Below are positions 30,415-38,531 of a stretch of 41,259 bases of DNA, one piece after another (the stretch's first letter is position 1; each line of letters begins with the position of its first letter). The stretch covers positions 1 to 41,259 of the forward strand of contig CALMON010000246.1 in NCBI GenBank assembly GCA_937871785.1, in the 5' to 3' direction. The notes below the pieces were generated by a model. That model made no database searches, was not told the DNA's origin, and worked only from the letters and a program-made list of their open reading frames with translations. A program made the position numbers and the translations under genes. This DNA is from an uncultured Granulicella sp. (GTDB taxonomy: Bacteria; Acidobacteriota; Terriglobia; Terriglobales; Acidobacteriaceae).

Positions 30415-31545
30415 ATGTCCACTACCGCTGCCCCCAAGGGCCTGCAGGATGTCGTCGCCAACGAGTCCTCTATTTGCTTCATCGACGGAGCCAAAGGCAT
30501 CCTTTCTTACCGCGGCATCGACATTCATGAGCTCGCGCAGAAGTCCACCTTTGAAGAAACTACTTACCTGCTGTGGAATGGCAAGCTGCCGACGGCCGCC
30601 GAACTGAAGGAGTTTACGGCGCACCTTGCCTCCGCGCGCAAGCTGCCTGCCGATGTGATCGCGTTTCTGCACGCCGTGCCCAAGACGGCTTCGCCCATGG
30701 AAGTGCTGCGTACAGCCGTCTCGCTGTTGTCGATTTACGATGAAGACGAAAAATCCGTAAAGCATGACGGCAACCTGCGAAAGGCGTTCCGGCTCACCGC
30801 ACAGATCGCCATGATTATTGCGGCGTTTGACCGCATTCGCAAAGGCAAAGAGCTTGTGGAAGCCGACGAGACGCTTTCGCACGCAGCCAATTTCCTTTGG
30901 CAGTTGAACGGCACCAAGCCTTCCGACACCGCGACCAAGGCGCTCGACGTTGCGTTGATCCTCCATGCCGACCACGAACTCAACGCGAGCACCTTTGCGG
31001 CGCGCGTCATCGCCGCGACCTTGTCGGACATGCATTCCGCCATTACGGGCGCAATCGGCGCTCTGAAGGGACCGCTGCACGGCGGCGCGAACGAAGCCGT
31101 GATGCACCTGCTGAACGCCGTCGCGGCATCGGGCGAAGACCCCGTCGAGCACGTGAAGGGCATGCTGGAGCGCAAAGAAAAGATCATGGGCTTTGGCCAT
31201 CGTGTGTACACCACCGAAGACCCTCGCGCAACGCACCTCCGCCGCATGTCCGAGGACCTCGGCAAGGATTCGGGTTCCAAGTGGTTTGAAATGTCTCGCG
31301 CCATCGAGTTGTATATCAAGGACCAGAAGAAGCTGAACGCCAACGTCGACTTTTACTCGGCCAGCACCTACACGGCGCTTGGCATCGATATCGACCTGTT
31401 CACGCCGATTTTTGCCGTCAGCCGCGTCGCCGGCTGGGCCGCGCACGTCATTGAGCAGCACGACGACAATCGCCTGATCCGCCCGCGTGCCGACTACACC
31501 GGACCAGCATATCCGGCGCCGTACGTGCCCATGAACGAGCGTTAA
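30415..31545 (+). CDS. gltA: Citrate synthase
   Basis: Citrate synthase, 376 residues, which condenses oxaloacetate and acetyl-CoA at the entry of the citric acid cycle. The length marks it as the short, dimeric (type I-like) form. Catalytic residues are present: His187 (LHADHELNAST), His222 (GPLHGGANE) and Asp312 (VDFYSAS). Other family segments: LSYRGIDIHELAQKSTFEE at the N-terminus, and IMGFGHRVYTTEDPRA. It starts at an ATG six bases after GGGAGA. It appears to be a single-gene unit: own promoter, and a following outer-membrane gene with a separate ribosome site 135 bases on. A 2-methylcitrate synthase role cannot be fully excluded, but no prp genes are near. Confidence 0.94.
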   Translation: MSTTAAPKGLQDVVANESSICFIDGAKGILSYRGIDIHELAQKSTFEETTYLLWNGKLPTAAELKEFTAHLASARKLPADVIAFLHAVPKTASPMEVLRTAVSLLSIYDEDEKSVKHDGNLRKAFRLTAQIAMIIAAFDRIRKGKELVEADETLSHAANFLWQLNGTKPSDTATKALDVALILHADHELNASTFAARVIAATLSDMHSAITGAIGALKGPLHGGANEAVMHLLNAVAASGEDPVEHVKGMLERKEKIMGFGHRVYTTEDPRATHLRRMSEDLGKDSGSKWFEMSRAIELYIKDQKKLNANVDFYSASTYTALGIDIDLFTPIFAVSRVAGWAAHVIEQHDDNRLIRPRADYTGPAYPAPYVPMNER

Positions 31546-31680
31546 ATACCGTTTCCAACTCTTTTCGGAGTTCGGCAGGGATATCGATCGTGCCGGACTC
31601 CAAAGATTCACTCAATGCCTCCTTGCTTCTTTATTGTCCGAGACGTACTCTCTAGAACGACCTACAGGCAGGAGTACACG

Positions 31681-32748
31681 TTGTTTTCCTTTCGGACGCC
31701 TTTTTTTCTGGCCGCCATGGCTACCGGTGTGGTCGCGTGCGGCGCCCAGGCGCCGCCAGGGACTACCGCGACGTCCCCCGGCTCCACCGACGCGCCCCTC
31801 ACCGCACATGTCGACACAACTCCGCTTCAGGCAGCGGAGTCCCTTCGCGTGCTCGACGAGGAAGCTGGCAGCACGACCGCCTCGGCTACCACCAACGACG
31901 CCGGTCCTGTCGGGATTGTGCCCATCACGCCAGGCTTCAACGCGTCGATCGGCACGACATCGCAGCATGACTCCGCTTCAGGGTGGTCGTCGATCCTGAC
32001 ACCGAACCTGGCGTACCGGTTCAATCGACACTTCAGCGCGAATGTCGGCGTGCCGGTCTACACGTACATCAATATCTATGGCATCATTAGCCGAGTCCCC
32101 GCGACACGAACGGCAGCGGAGGTCGACACGTACGGCTTCCGAACGCACAAGTTTCTGCTCGGCGACACCGATCTCGCCGGGGCTTTTGAAGCTCATCCCG
32201 CCTTTTTCGACTACAACGTCACCACCACCCTTGGCTTGCCCACTGGCGACGACGACAACGGCCTCGGCGCCGGGCAGGTGACGTACAACATCAACAACCA
32301 TTTTGAAAAGCCGATCGGCAGCTACTTCACACCGGACCTCGAGCTGGGCATCGGTGACAGTCCGAATCTGGACGACACCCGAGTTCGCAAGAGCTACATC
32401 GACGTAGGCACCAACGCGCATTTCCAGCTCGGTGTAAACCTGCAACTGCCCTTCAACATCAGCTTCAGCAGCGACGCGTATGAAGATCTTCCGCTCAGTA
32501 CGCAGACGGTTACGTCGACAACGACGAACGGGAAAAAGGGCAAGCAGCTCAAAGTGGTGACGACGACTTCGAGCAAGAGTGTGGGCGAAGATAACGGCTT
32601 CATCAACACGCTTGACATTCCGCTCAGCCGCCACGTCACACTGTCCGGTTTCTACAATCGCTCGCTACGCAACAAGATCGATACGGGCGGCTTTAGCCTT
32701 ACGTTTCTGCTGCGTGCCCCGCCCCGCGGGAGAGAACTTGTGCATTAG
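31681..32748 (+). CDS. Predicted outer-membrane protein with lipoprotein-like signal
   Basis: A 355-residue exported protein. The TTG at 31681 has AGGAG at 6 bases and opens a signal sequence FSFRTPFFLAAMATGVVAC, where VVAC could be a lipobox; cleavage near ACGAQA is the alternative. After a Thr/Pro/Ala-rich linker (about 22-85) comes a beta-rich region of alternating strands (WSSILTPNLAYRFNRHFSAN, VTTTLGLPTGDDDNG, GNLGV-type turns) that ends in NKIDTGGFSLTFLL, compatible with an outer-membrane barrel of the 'transporter/MetA-pathway phenol-degradation' type; that is a guess. The further upstream frame to 31615 lacks a ribosome site. Confidence 0.78.
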   Translation: MFSFRTPFFLAAMATGVVACGAQAPPGTTATSPGSTDAPLTAHVDTTPLQAAESLRVLDEEAGSTTASATTNDAGPVGIVPITPGFNASIGTTSQHDSASGWSSILTPNLAYRFNRHFSANVGVPVYTYINIYGIISRVPATRTAAEVDTYGFRTHKFLLGDTDLAGAFEAHPAFFDYNVTTTLGLPTGDDDNGLGAGQVTYNINNHFEKPIGSYFTPDLELGIGDSPNLDDTRVRKSYIDVGTNAHFQLGVNLQLPFNISFSSDAYEDLPLSTQTVTSTTTNGKKGKQLKVVTTTSSKSVGEDNGFINTLDIPLSRHVTLSGFYNRSLRNKIDTGGFSLTFLLRAPPRGRELVH

Positions 32749-32933
32749 AGCAGTGTTCCTCGTGCAATTGCGGCCCTGTTTTGTGGCTGAAGGCCCGTTC
32801 ACACCAGCCTGGGCGGAGCCCGGCTACTCGGTACAGACACAGCAGAGCGCTGTCTTCATAAGGCTAACGGCGCGCTCTGCACCTGTGCAGGAACGCTTCG
32901 ACATACGCTTCGCGGCTTAAACTCGTGAACGTA

Positions 32934-32960
32934 AAAGGCCGATCCACATGATCGGCCTTT
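32934..32960. terminator. Bidirectional terminator between convergent genes
   Basis: Perfect 11-bp inverted repeat AAAGGCCGATC/GATCGGCCTTT with a 5-base loop. The AAA/TTT arms give a short T-run on each strand. It lies between the rightward outer-membrane gene and the leftward DinB gene and can end both. The rest of this 238-base spacer shows no gene. Confidence 0.85.
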
Positions 32961-32986
32961 CCCATTGCCACATACTTTGCACTGTT

Positions 32987-33604
32987 TTACTTTTTGCTCC
33001 CCGGAGGCACGACACCGTTCATGCGCAGGTATTCCACAAGCTGGCCGTAATGGTCATAACCGTGCGCGACGGCGAATGCCGCCAGCGTTGTCCGCGAGCT
33101 TTGTCCGTCCACCGGCTTGATCTGTTCAAACGCATTCGCCGGCGTGATTGTCGCTACGGCCTTGTGCGCGAAGACGAAGGAGGCTTTCAGCGCCGTGATC
33201 AGCTCGTCTTTGCTCTTCAAGTTGCCGATCGCGCGCACATCCGTATCCGGCTTCATGCCTGTGGCCGCCGAGAAGAAAAAGTAGTTCGCCTGCGCCAGGT
33301 GGGTCAACTCGCCCGTAAACGTCAGCACGGTTTCATAGGCCGCGTTTTGCCCCGGAACGAAGATCCCGGGTTTCGGGGCAAAGCTGTATTTGTCGGCGGG
33401 CATGGCTTCCGCAACGCCGAGGACGGATTTCTCAAATGGCGTCAGCATTTCTTCGAGCGCCGCGGCCGGGGTCACCAGTGTTCCGGGAGCGATGGTGGGC
33501 GCCGTACTCCCACCCTGCTGAGCCACAGCGTTCAATGGCATCGCCGCGCTCATCGCCATGCCGGTCACGGCCGCTATGGCCAACATCCCTTGCATCAATC
33601 GCAT
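32987..33604 (-). CDS. Exported DinB-family protein
   Basis: A 205-residue DinB/YfiT-like four-helix bundle. The metal histidines are in ELTHLAQANYFF and in HGYDHYGQLVEYLRMNG, the usual one-plus-two arrangement. The N-terminal MRLMQGMLAIAAVTGMAMSAAMPLNAVAQ is a signal peptide, so the protein is exported, unlike classical DinB enzymes that work with cytoplasmic low-molecular-weight thiols. In bacillithiol-containing bacteria, DinB relatives include BstA-type thiol transferases; whether an exported member has such a role is unknown. It ends at the shared terminator at 32934. Confidence 0.88.
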   Translation of the reverse strand: MRLMQGMLAIAAVTGMAMSAAMPLNAVAQQGGSTAPTIAPGTLVTPAAALEEMLTPFEKSVLGVAEAMPADKYSFAPKPGIFVPGQNAAYETVLTFTGELTHLAQANYFFFSAATGMKPDTDVRAIGNLKSKDELITALKASFVFAHKAVATITPANAFEQIKPVDGQSSRTTLAAFAVAHGYDHYGQLVEYLRMNGVVPPGSKK

Positions 33605-33693
33605 TGGTTCTCCTTGATCCTTCTTATTTCGGGGCGCATTCCTGGGCTGACCATCGCCTGCATACCCTTCGGCTACCGTAGCATCAATACAGC

Positions 33694-34920
33694 ATGGTTT
33701 CGCGCATTTATCTCGATGGCAACGCCACCACGCCGGTGCTTCCGGAAGTGGTCGACGCCATGCGGCCCTTCTGGTCGGAAAGCTTCGGCAACCCGAGTTC
33801 CGCGCACCACGCCGGCCAGCGCAGCCGCGTCGCCGTGGAGCGAGCCCGGAGCGCCTGTGCCGCGCTGCTGAACGCCCAGCCCAAGGAAATCGTTTTCACC
33901 TCCGGCGGCACCGAAAGCGACAACCTCGCGCTTACCGGCGTGCTGCAGCCTTACCTGGATTCGCGGGGCACGGCCGGCTCTCAGCCCGCCCACCTCATCA
34001 CCACGCAAATCGAGCACCACGCCGTACTGTACGCGGCGGAAGCGCTCGAGCGCCGCGGCCTCGACGTCACCTATCTCGCCCCTACAGCCGACGGCACCAT
34101 CGACCCCGCAGCGTTTGAGGCGGCGCTGCGCCCCCACACCCGCCTGGTTTCCGTGATGTTGGCCAACAACGAAACCGGGGCGATCCAGCCCGTCGGCAAG
34201 CTCGCCCGCATTGCCAAAGCCCATTCCCCCAAGCTGCTTTTCCACACCGACGCCGTGCAGGCAGCCGGCAAGCTCCGTCTCGACATGGCAGGCGAGTTTA
34301 AGAATGTCGACCTCGTCGCGCTTTCCGGCCATAAGATGTACGCTCCCCAGGGTACCGGGCTCTTGTTCGTGCGCAAAGGCGTTCAGCTCGCGCCGCTGTT
34401 CCACGGAGGGCCGCACGAGCGTCAGCGCCGCGCTGGCACGGAAAACGTCCCCGGTATCGTCGCCCTGGGACGCGCCGCCGAGCTCGCCCGCGCTTGTCTT
34501 GAATCGGAAGATGCGGCTCAGTCCTCGACCAGCCCTGGATTGTCCAGCAACTTGAGTCTTGAAGCTTCGCGAAACCAACTTGAAGCCGGCTTGCTCGCCG
34601 CGATTCCCGGCGCGCGGATCAACGCGGCAAACGCGCCGCGTATGAACAACACCACCAACCTCCTGATTCCCGGCATTGACGCCGAATCGCTTCTGATCGC
34701 GCTTGATCTGCAGGGGCTTTCCGCGAGTTTCGGCTCGGCCTGCCAGTCCGGGGCGACGGAGCCCTCACACGTCCTCACCGCCATGGGCCTTACTCCGGCA
34801 GAAGCGCGGAGCAGCCTGCGCCTTTCGCTCACGCGACTGACAACAGAGGACGACCTTACCCGCGCGCTGGCGCTGATCCCGGCGACGATCGGGCGTATCC
34901 GCGCCTCGCGGGCAACCTAA
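33694..34920 (+). CDS. Cysteine desulfurase (NifS/IscS family)
   Basis: A PLP-dependent cysteine desulfurase of 408 residues that moves sulfur from cysteine to an enzyme persulfide for Fe-S clusters or tRNA thiolation. Motifs: IYLDGNATTPVLPEVVDAM at the start, TSGGTESDNLAL, TQIEHHAV, the PLP lysine in SGHKMYAPQGTG (Lys214), RAGTENVPG, and the active Cys350 in FGSACQSGATEPSHVL. The loop around the Cys has the length of group I enzymes. A Ser/Asn-rich insertion (about 275-290) precedes the C-terminal small domain. No isc or suf partner lies within the window; trmU/mnmA may lie elsewhere. Confidence 0.93.
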   Translation: MVSRIYLDGNATTPVLPEVVDAMRPFWSESFGNPSSAHHAGQRSRVAVERARSACAALLNAQPKEIVFTSGGTESDNLALTGVLQPYLDSRGTAGSQPAHLITTQIEHHAVLYAAEALERRGLDVTYLAPTADGTIDPAAFEAALRPHTRLVSVMLANNETGAIQPVGKLARIAKAHSPKLLFHTDAVQAAGKLRLDMAGEFKNVDLVALSGHKMYAPQGTGLLFVRKGVQLAPLFHGGPHERQRRAGTENVPGIVALGRAAELARACLESEDAAQSSTSPGLSSNLSLEASRNQLEAGLLAAIPGARINAANAPRMNNTTNLLIPGIDAESLLIALDLQGLSASFGSACQSGATEPSHVLTAMGLTPAEARSSLRLSLTRLTTEDDLTRALALIPATIGRIRASRAT

Positions 34921-35160
34921 AACAAATTTAGCAGAGGGATGCAGGTGTTCTTTTCATCGCTTCTGGATAGGTCTGGACTTTAGCCCAAACATCAAAGCGG
35001 CAAGAAGGGATTTACCTCCGATGTAGGTTGCTCCCTTATGTGTCGCACCTTCAGCGCCCGGATCTTTCTCCCATTTACCTAGGCCTTTGGCCGAAGCTGG
35101 TATGTGTCGACCCATGGCCCTGAAGCCACGAGCTACACCCCAAGGTAAATCGCCTACGCT
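34921..35160. other. Intergenic region with one weak small leftward ORF
   Basis: 240 bases between convergent genes. The leftward strand holds an open frame at 34954-35115 (53 codons, from ATG 35115) with codons ending in no consistent base pattern and no ribosome site; its Lys/Gly-rich product matches nothing I know. No tRNA cloverleaf or terminator stem was seen. Confidence 0.3.
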
Positions 35161-35745
35161 TTACGGTACAGCGACAGTTTGCGGCCCCTGGTGGAACAGA
35201 TCTACCGTCAGCGTGGCGACTTTGCGCGCAGTCCAGTTCGCTTCGGTGAGGCCGTTGAAGTGGAACAGGACCATGCCTTCGGCCGACGCGCCGGGGGCCA
35301 CCTGCGCGTCACGCGGCAGCGGGCCGGAGGCAAGTGCCGCCAAGGCGGGAAAGCTCTGGAGGGTGCTCGCAGCCTGGTCGGGCGGTAGCGGATTGGCCGT
35401 GAGAATCGAGCCGTCCGGAGCGGTGAGCACCAGGGTTTCGTCCTTGATGAAGAGAGGAAGGCGCAGGTCGTCGGTAAGCTTCAGGCGGACAAGCACGTAC
35501 AGGTCCTGATCGACGCTCCCGGTGCTGCCGACGATTGTGGTGCCATTGCCGCTGCTCGTGTTTGCCGTGCCCTTGGTGACGACGCGCGCGTCGTAGACCT
35601 TTACGCTCGTGACGGCGAGATCGGCTGTCTTCCGCGGGTTCAGCAGAAAGGTTGCGGCAGCCGCCACGATCAGGATCGAAGCGGCGCTCAGGATGGCGGA
35701 GAGCGGGTTGCGGGTGGGCGGCGGTCCCAGGTTGAGTTCAGCCAT
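35161..35745 (-). CDS. Membrane-anchored protein of unknown function
   Basis: A 194-residue protein with one N-terminal membrane helix (about 16-35, LSAILSAASILIVAAAATFLL) and a beta-rich exported domain. The domain begins LAVTSVKVYDARVV, has a Gly/Ser/Thr-rich loop, then DLYVLVRLKLTDDLRLPLFI and a late VLFHFNGLTEANW and ATLTVDLFHQGP, the pattern of a single immunoglobulin-like or FxLYD-type sandwich. The ATG at 35745 is chosen because the longer frame (to 35862) lacks family-like sequence before the helix. No recognised catalytic motif. Confidence 0.75.
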   Translation of the reverse strand: MAELNLGPPPTRNPLSAILSAASILIVAAAATFLLNPRKTADLAVTSVKVYDARVVTKGTANTSSGNGTTIVGSTGSVDQDLYVLVRLKLTDDLRLPLFIKDETLVLTAPDGSILTANPLPPDQAASTLQSFPALAALASGPLPRDAQVAPGASAEGMVLFHFNGLTEANWTARKVATLTVDLFHQGPQTVAVP

Positions 35746-35866
35746 GAAGCCGATTTTACGCGGTGCGGCGGGACCGGGCGAACTGTCCCGTCGAGGTGAT
35801 GGTGGTGCCTCGGGTTCCAGCCGGGTGCTTGAAAGGGCAAGTCGTGCCGTTGCAGGCGGCACTCGT

Positions 35867-35983
35867 CTACAAGGGCAGGGGGTCGGTACCGCGCTGGAAG
35901 GCCGCGAGCGTCTCGGCGCTTACCTTGTAGCACTCCTCGCAGCTGACTCTACCCGCGTCAACCGAAAAGGAAACAAACGGCAC
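35867..35983 (-). CDS. Candidate small CxxC protein downstream of polX
   Basis: A 38-codon frame not in the usual length range. GTG at 35983 has GGAG eight bases upstream. The product ends VSCEECYKVSAETLAAFQRG plus a short Pro/Leu end, with one CxxC pair. Of its last 22 sense codons about 20 end in G or C, like the neighbouring real genes. An in-frame TTG at 36034 would give 55 residues. It follows polX in the same direction after 64 bases. The CxxC suggests metal or redox binding; function unknown. Confidence 0.4.
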   Translation of the reverse strand: MPFVSFSVDAGRVSCEECYKVSAETLAAFQRGTDPLPL

Positions 35984-36047
35984 GCCATTTGCTCCTCGAC
36001 GCCGAAGGAAAACTGCAGCTTCCGGAACATGCAACGGGTAGTGAACG

Positions 36048-37946
36048 TCATGGACGCGGGCGCAGGCTGGCGAGAAACTGCGCGAGCGGCTGCGTATTGA
36101 TGAGATCTGCGGGGGTAAGCCAGGCGCGGCGAAGCTGGACGATGCCGTGGTCGATCTGGTCGAGCTCTTCTGTGCCGTGCGCGTCGGTATTGACGATGAG
36201 CTTGCAGCCGAAATCCTTGGCGCGGCGCAGGTTCAGGTCAGACAAGTCGGCGCGCGCCGGGGCCGCATTGTGTTCGACAGCAATGCCGAGCCGCGCGGCG
36301 GTGGGCAAAAGCTGGTCGAGATCGACCTTGTAGGGCTCGCGCTTGAGCACCTTGCGGCCGGTAGGGTGGCCCACGATGTGGATGTAGGGGTTTTCGCAGG
36401 CACGCAGGATGCGGGCCGTTACTTCGGCTTCGCTCTGGTTGAAGCCGGAATGGACGGACGCGACGACCACGTCAAGTTGCGCGAGAGTCTCGATTTCCAT
36501 GTCGATTGAGCCGTCAAGCAGGATGTCGACTTCGATGCCGGCGAGGATGGTGAAGTTCGGGTGAAGGGGAAGCGCCGACGCCGGCGCGGAGTCCTGAATG
36601 CCCGATTCGCGTCGCGCTACCGCGACTTTGTAGAGGCTGGCGAGGCGGGCGTCTCCGCTCAGGTCGCGGTCTGCGGCGAGCGCGGTGTTGACCTCGGCGA
36701 TGTCGGCCTGCAGTTCAAGCGAAGCGGCGCGAATGCGGGAGGCGTGGGCGAGCGTGCGGGCATCGTCCATGCCGTTGGTCATCGTGAGCAGCTTCGAGTG
36801 GTCCGTGATGGCAATGTATTCGAGTCCGCGCGCGAGGGCAGCTTCGGCCATCTCGCGGATGGAGTTCGAGCCATCCGACTCGAAGGTGTGCATGTGAACG
36901 TCGCCGCGGATGTCCGAGCGAACGATCAATTGCGGCAGCGTGTGGTTGGCGGCAGCTTCAAGTTCGCCGCAGTTTTCGCGCAGTTCAGGCGGTATGTAGT
37001 CGAGCTCAAGCGCGTTATAGATATCGCGCTCGGTGGCTGCCGCGACGATGGTATTGTCTTCGAGCCGGAGGAGGGCATACTCGGAAAGCGTGAGGCCCCG
37101 TTTGATCGCACGCTGGCGCAGCGCGACATTGTGGTGCTTGGAGCCGGTAAAATATTGCAGCGCGGCCCCGTAGCTGGCGCGCGGCAACAGCCGGACGTCG
37201 ACCTGCAGGTTGTTGCGCAGGGTGAAGCTGACCTTGTTCTGGCCGCGAGCAAGCAGCTTGTCGATGATGGGCAGCGTGGCCACGTGCTCAACCGCCGCGG
37301 CCACGACATCGGGCTCGCAAGCCTGTCCGGTGACCAGCAGGTCGAGATCGCCGCAGGTTTCACGGCCGCGACGGAGCGACCCGGCCGGCGTAATCGTCTC
37401 GACTCCGGGAAACGCCCGGATCAGCTCGCTGATGCGCTCGGCGTGCTCGCGGGCAACGTCGATGCGAAAGCGCGAAGAATTTTTGCGGTGGTCTTCAATG
37501 CCCTGGATCAGCTTGTCGGTAAACTTCTGCCCCATGCGCGGCAGCGTCAGCAGGTCGCCGCGCTTGGCGGCTGCCTCAAGAGCGTCAATGTCCGCAATAT
37601 CAAGCGCTTCATACAGCAAAGCCACCGTTTTAGGGCCCATGCCGGGCAGCTTAAGCAGGCCCAGCATGGTCGGCCGGTATTTCTTGAGCAGCTCATCGCG
37701 CAGCGGCATGGTGCCTGTGGCGGCGAGGTCGCGTATGTTGGCGGCCATGCCTTTACCGATGCCACCGATGGCGAGCAGCGCCTTGGGGTCGGCTTCCGGC
37801 GTGGCGAGCGCGGCTAGCTGCGTGGTCTGCTGTTCGACCGCCTCCGCAGCGCGCCGGTAGGAGCGAATGCGGAACGGGTCGGCACCGTCGATCTCAAGCA
37901 ATGCGGCGGTTTCGTCCAGAAGGCGAGCGAGAGTGATGTTGTCCAT
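36048..37946 (-). CDS. polX: DNA polymerase/3'-5' exonuclease PolX
   Basis: Family X polymerase fused to a PHP nuclease, used in base-excision repair and gap filling. Helix-hairpin-helix segments: AIGGIGKGMAANI (about 59-71) and KLPGMGPKTVALL (99-111). Polymerase nucleotidyltransferase: GSLRRGRETCGDLDLL with Asp200 and Asp202, and Asp250. PHP domain: His351/His353 (DVHMHTFESDGSN), Asp382-His383, Glu472 (GIEVDIL), His499, His527 (VGHPTGR), Asp588/His590 (NTDAHG). All metal ligands are kept, so both activities are likely. At 632 residues it is longer than B. subtilis PolX (570), mainly through an insertion at about 421-463 within the PHP domain. Confidence 0.95.
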   Translation of the reverse strand: MDNITLARLLDETAALLEIDGADPFRIRSYRRAAEAVEQQTTQLAALATPEADPKALLAIGGIGKGMAANIRDLAATGTMPLRDELLKKYRPTMLGLLKLPGMGPKTVALLYEALDIADIDALEAAAKRGDLLTLPRMGQKFTDKLIQGIEDHRKNSSRFRIDVAREHAERISELIRAFPGVETITPAGSLRRGRETCGDLDLLVTGQACEPDVVAAAVEHVATLPIIDKLLARGQNKVSFTLRNNLQVDVRLLPRASYGAALQYFTGSKHHNVALRQRAIKRGLTLSEYALLRLEDNTIVAAATERDIYNALELDYIPPELRENCGELEAAANHTLPQLIVRSDIRGDVHMHTFESDGSNSIREMAEAALARGLEYIAITDHSKLLTMTNGMDDARTLAHASRIRAASLELQADIAEVNTALAADRDLSGDARLASLYKVAVARRESGIQDSAPASALPLHPNFTILAGIEVDILLDGSIDMEIETLAQLDVVVASVHSGFNQSEAEVTARILRACENPYIHIVGHPTGRKVLKREPYKVDLDQLLPTAARLGIAVEHNAAPARADLSDLNLRRAKDFGCKLIVNTDAHGTEELDQIDHGIVQLRRAWLTPADLINTQPLAQFLASLRPRP

Positions 37947-37958
37947 AAGGGGGGAAAG

Positions 37959-37980
37959 CGGCCATCAATAGAAATGGCCG
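37959..37980 (-). terminator. Hairpin directly upstream of polX
   Basis: 7-bp stem CGGCCAT/ATGGCCG with an 8-base loop, followed leftward by CTTTCC. It ends 12 bases before the polX ATG, where no Shine-Dalgarno site is visible. It may terminate the cold-shock transcript or control polX translation. Confidence 0.4.
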
Positions 37981-38097
37981 GGACCGCATCGATTGTAGAT
38001 GCGAAACCCGGCTGGAAGATAGCTTGAGGGTCGGCTACATGGCCGTCCGACTCGATCACATTCTTAATTGGCAGCTGCGGAAAATCCCGCCATGGTG

Positions 38098-38313
38098 TTA
38101 AATCGCTTTTGTGCGAGTGACCAAATCCGCCTGGGGACCTTTGGTTCCCTGGATGACGTCAAACTCTACTTCGTCGCCTTCCTTGAGCGTTTTGTATCCG
38201 TCGAGTTGGATGGAGCTGTAGTGCACGAAGACATCCGGTCCGCCGTCATGGCCCAAGAAACCGTAGCCTTTGGCATTGTTGAACCACTTTACTGTGCCTT
38301 TGAATTGTGACAT
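38098..38313 (-). CDS. Cold-shock-domain protein
   Basis: A 71-residue CspA-family protein that binds single-stranded RNA/DNA. RNP1 is KGYGFLGHD (canonical KGYGFI) and RNP2 is VFVHYSSI. It begins MSQFKGTVKWFNNA, the standard family start, with AGGATAGG just upstream; a GTG five codons earlier is rejected. The upstream untranslated region is long and structured, as in E. coli cspA, suggesting post-transcriptional temperature control. It lies 151 bases upstream of polX in the same direction. Confidence 0.95.
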   Translation of the reverse strand: MSQFKGTVKWFNNAKGYGFLGHDGGPDVFVHYSSIQLDGYKTLKEGDEVEFDVIQGTKGPQADLVTRTKAI

Positions 38314-38451
38314 TTGGCCTATCCTCACGTTCAGAGTGAACTTCCGACCTGTTTGAGTGTTTCACTTGCAGTGTTCATAGTACGAACAACCGACACGGAA
38401 CCCCGCCCTCCACGTTCTTACAAAACACTGCATTCTAAGTAGTTTATCGCG

Positions 38452-38482
38452 CAGCAAACATTACAGGGCTGTATGTTTGCTG
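38452..38482 (-). ncRNA. Stem-loop at the predicted 5' end of the cold-shock mRNA
   Basis: 31-base inverted repeat: CAGCAAACAT and ATGTTTGCTG arms extended by TACAG/CTGTA, giving about 14 pairs with one bulged base and a 2-base loop. With the -10 TATAAT at 38494-38489, the transcript would begin at or near 38482, so the hairpin would form its very 5' end. Confidence 0.6.
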
Positions 38483-38488
38483 AAACAC

Positions 38489-38494
38489 ATTATA
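38489..38494 (-). promoter_or_regulatory. Consensus -10 box of the cold-shock gene
   Basis: A perfect TATAAT (leftward) within a very AT-rich stretch (TTTATAAAAAAG just upstream). No good -35 element lies at 16-18 bases; the nearest, TTGACC, is 22 bases away. The predicted untranslated leader is about 170 bases. Confidence 0.6.
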
Positions 38495-38531
38495 CTTTTT
38501 TATAAACAAGGAGGCCGGTCAAGGTTTCCAT

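Noticed and set aside
30379-31611. A 410-codon leftward open frame opposite citrate synthase.
   Set aside because: Shadow of a certain gene; His/Arg-rich product with no motif.
34954-35115. A 53-codon leftward ORF in the spacer after the cysteine desulfurase gene.
   Set aside because: No ribosome site, no coding-like third-position bias and no recognisable product; kept only as a note.
36561-37817. A 418-codon rightward open frame opposite polX.
   Set aside because: Antisense shadow of PolX caused by high G+C; no recognisable motifs.
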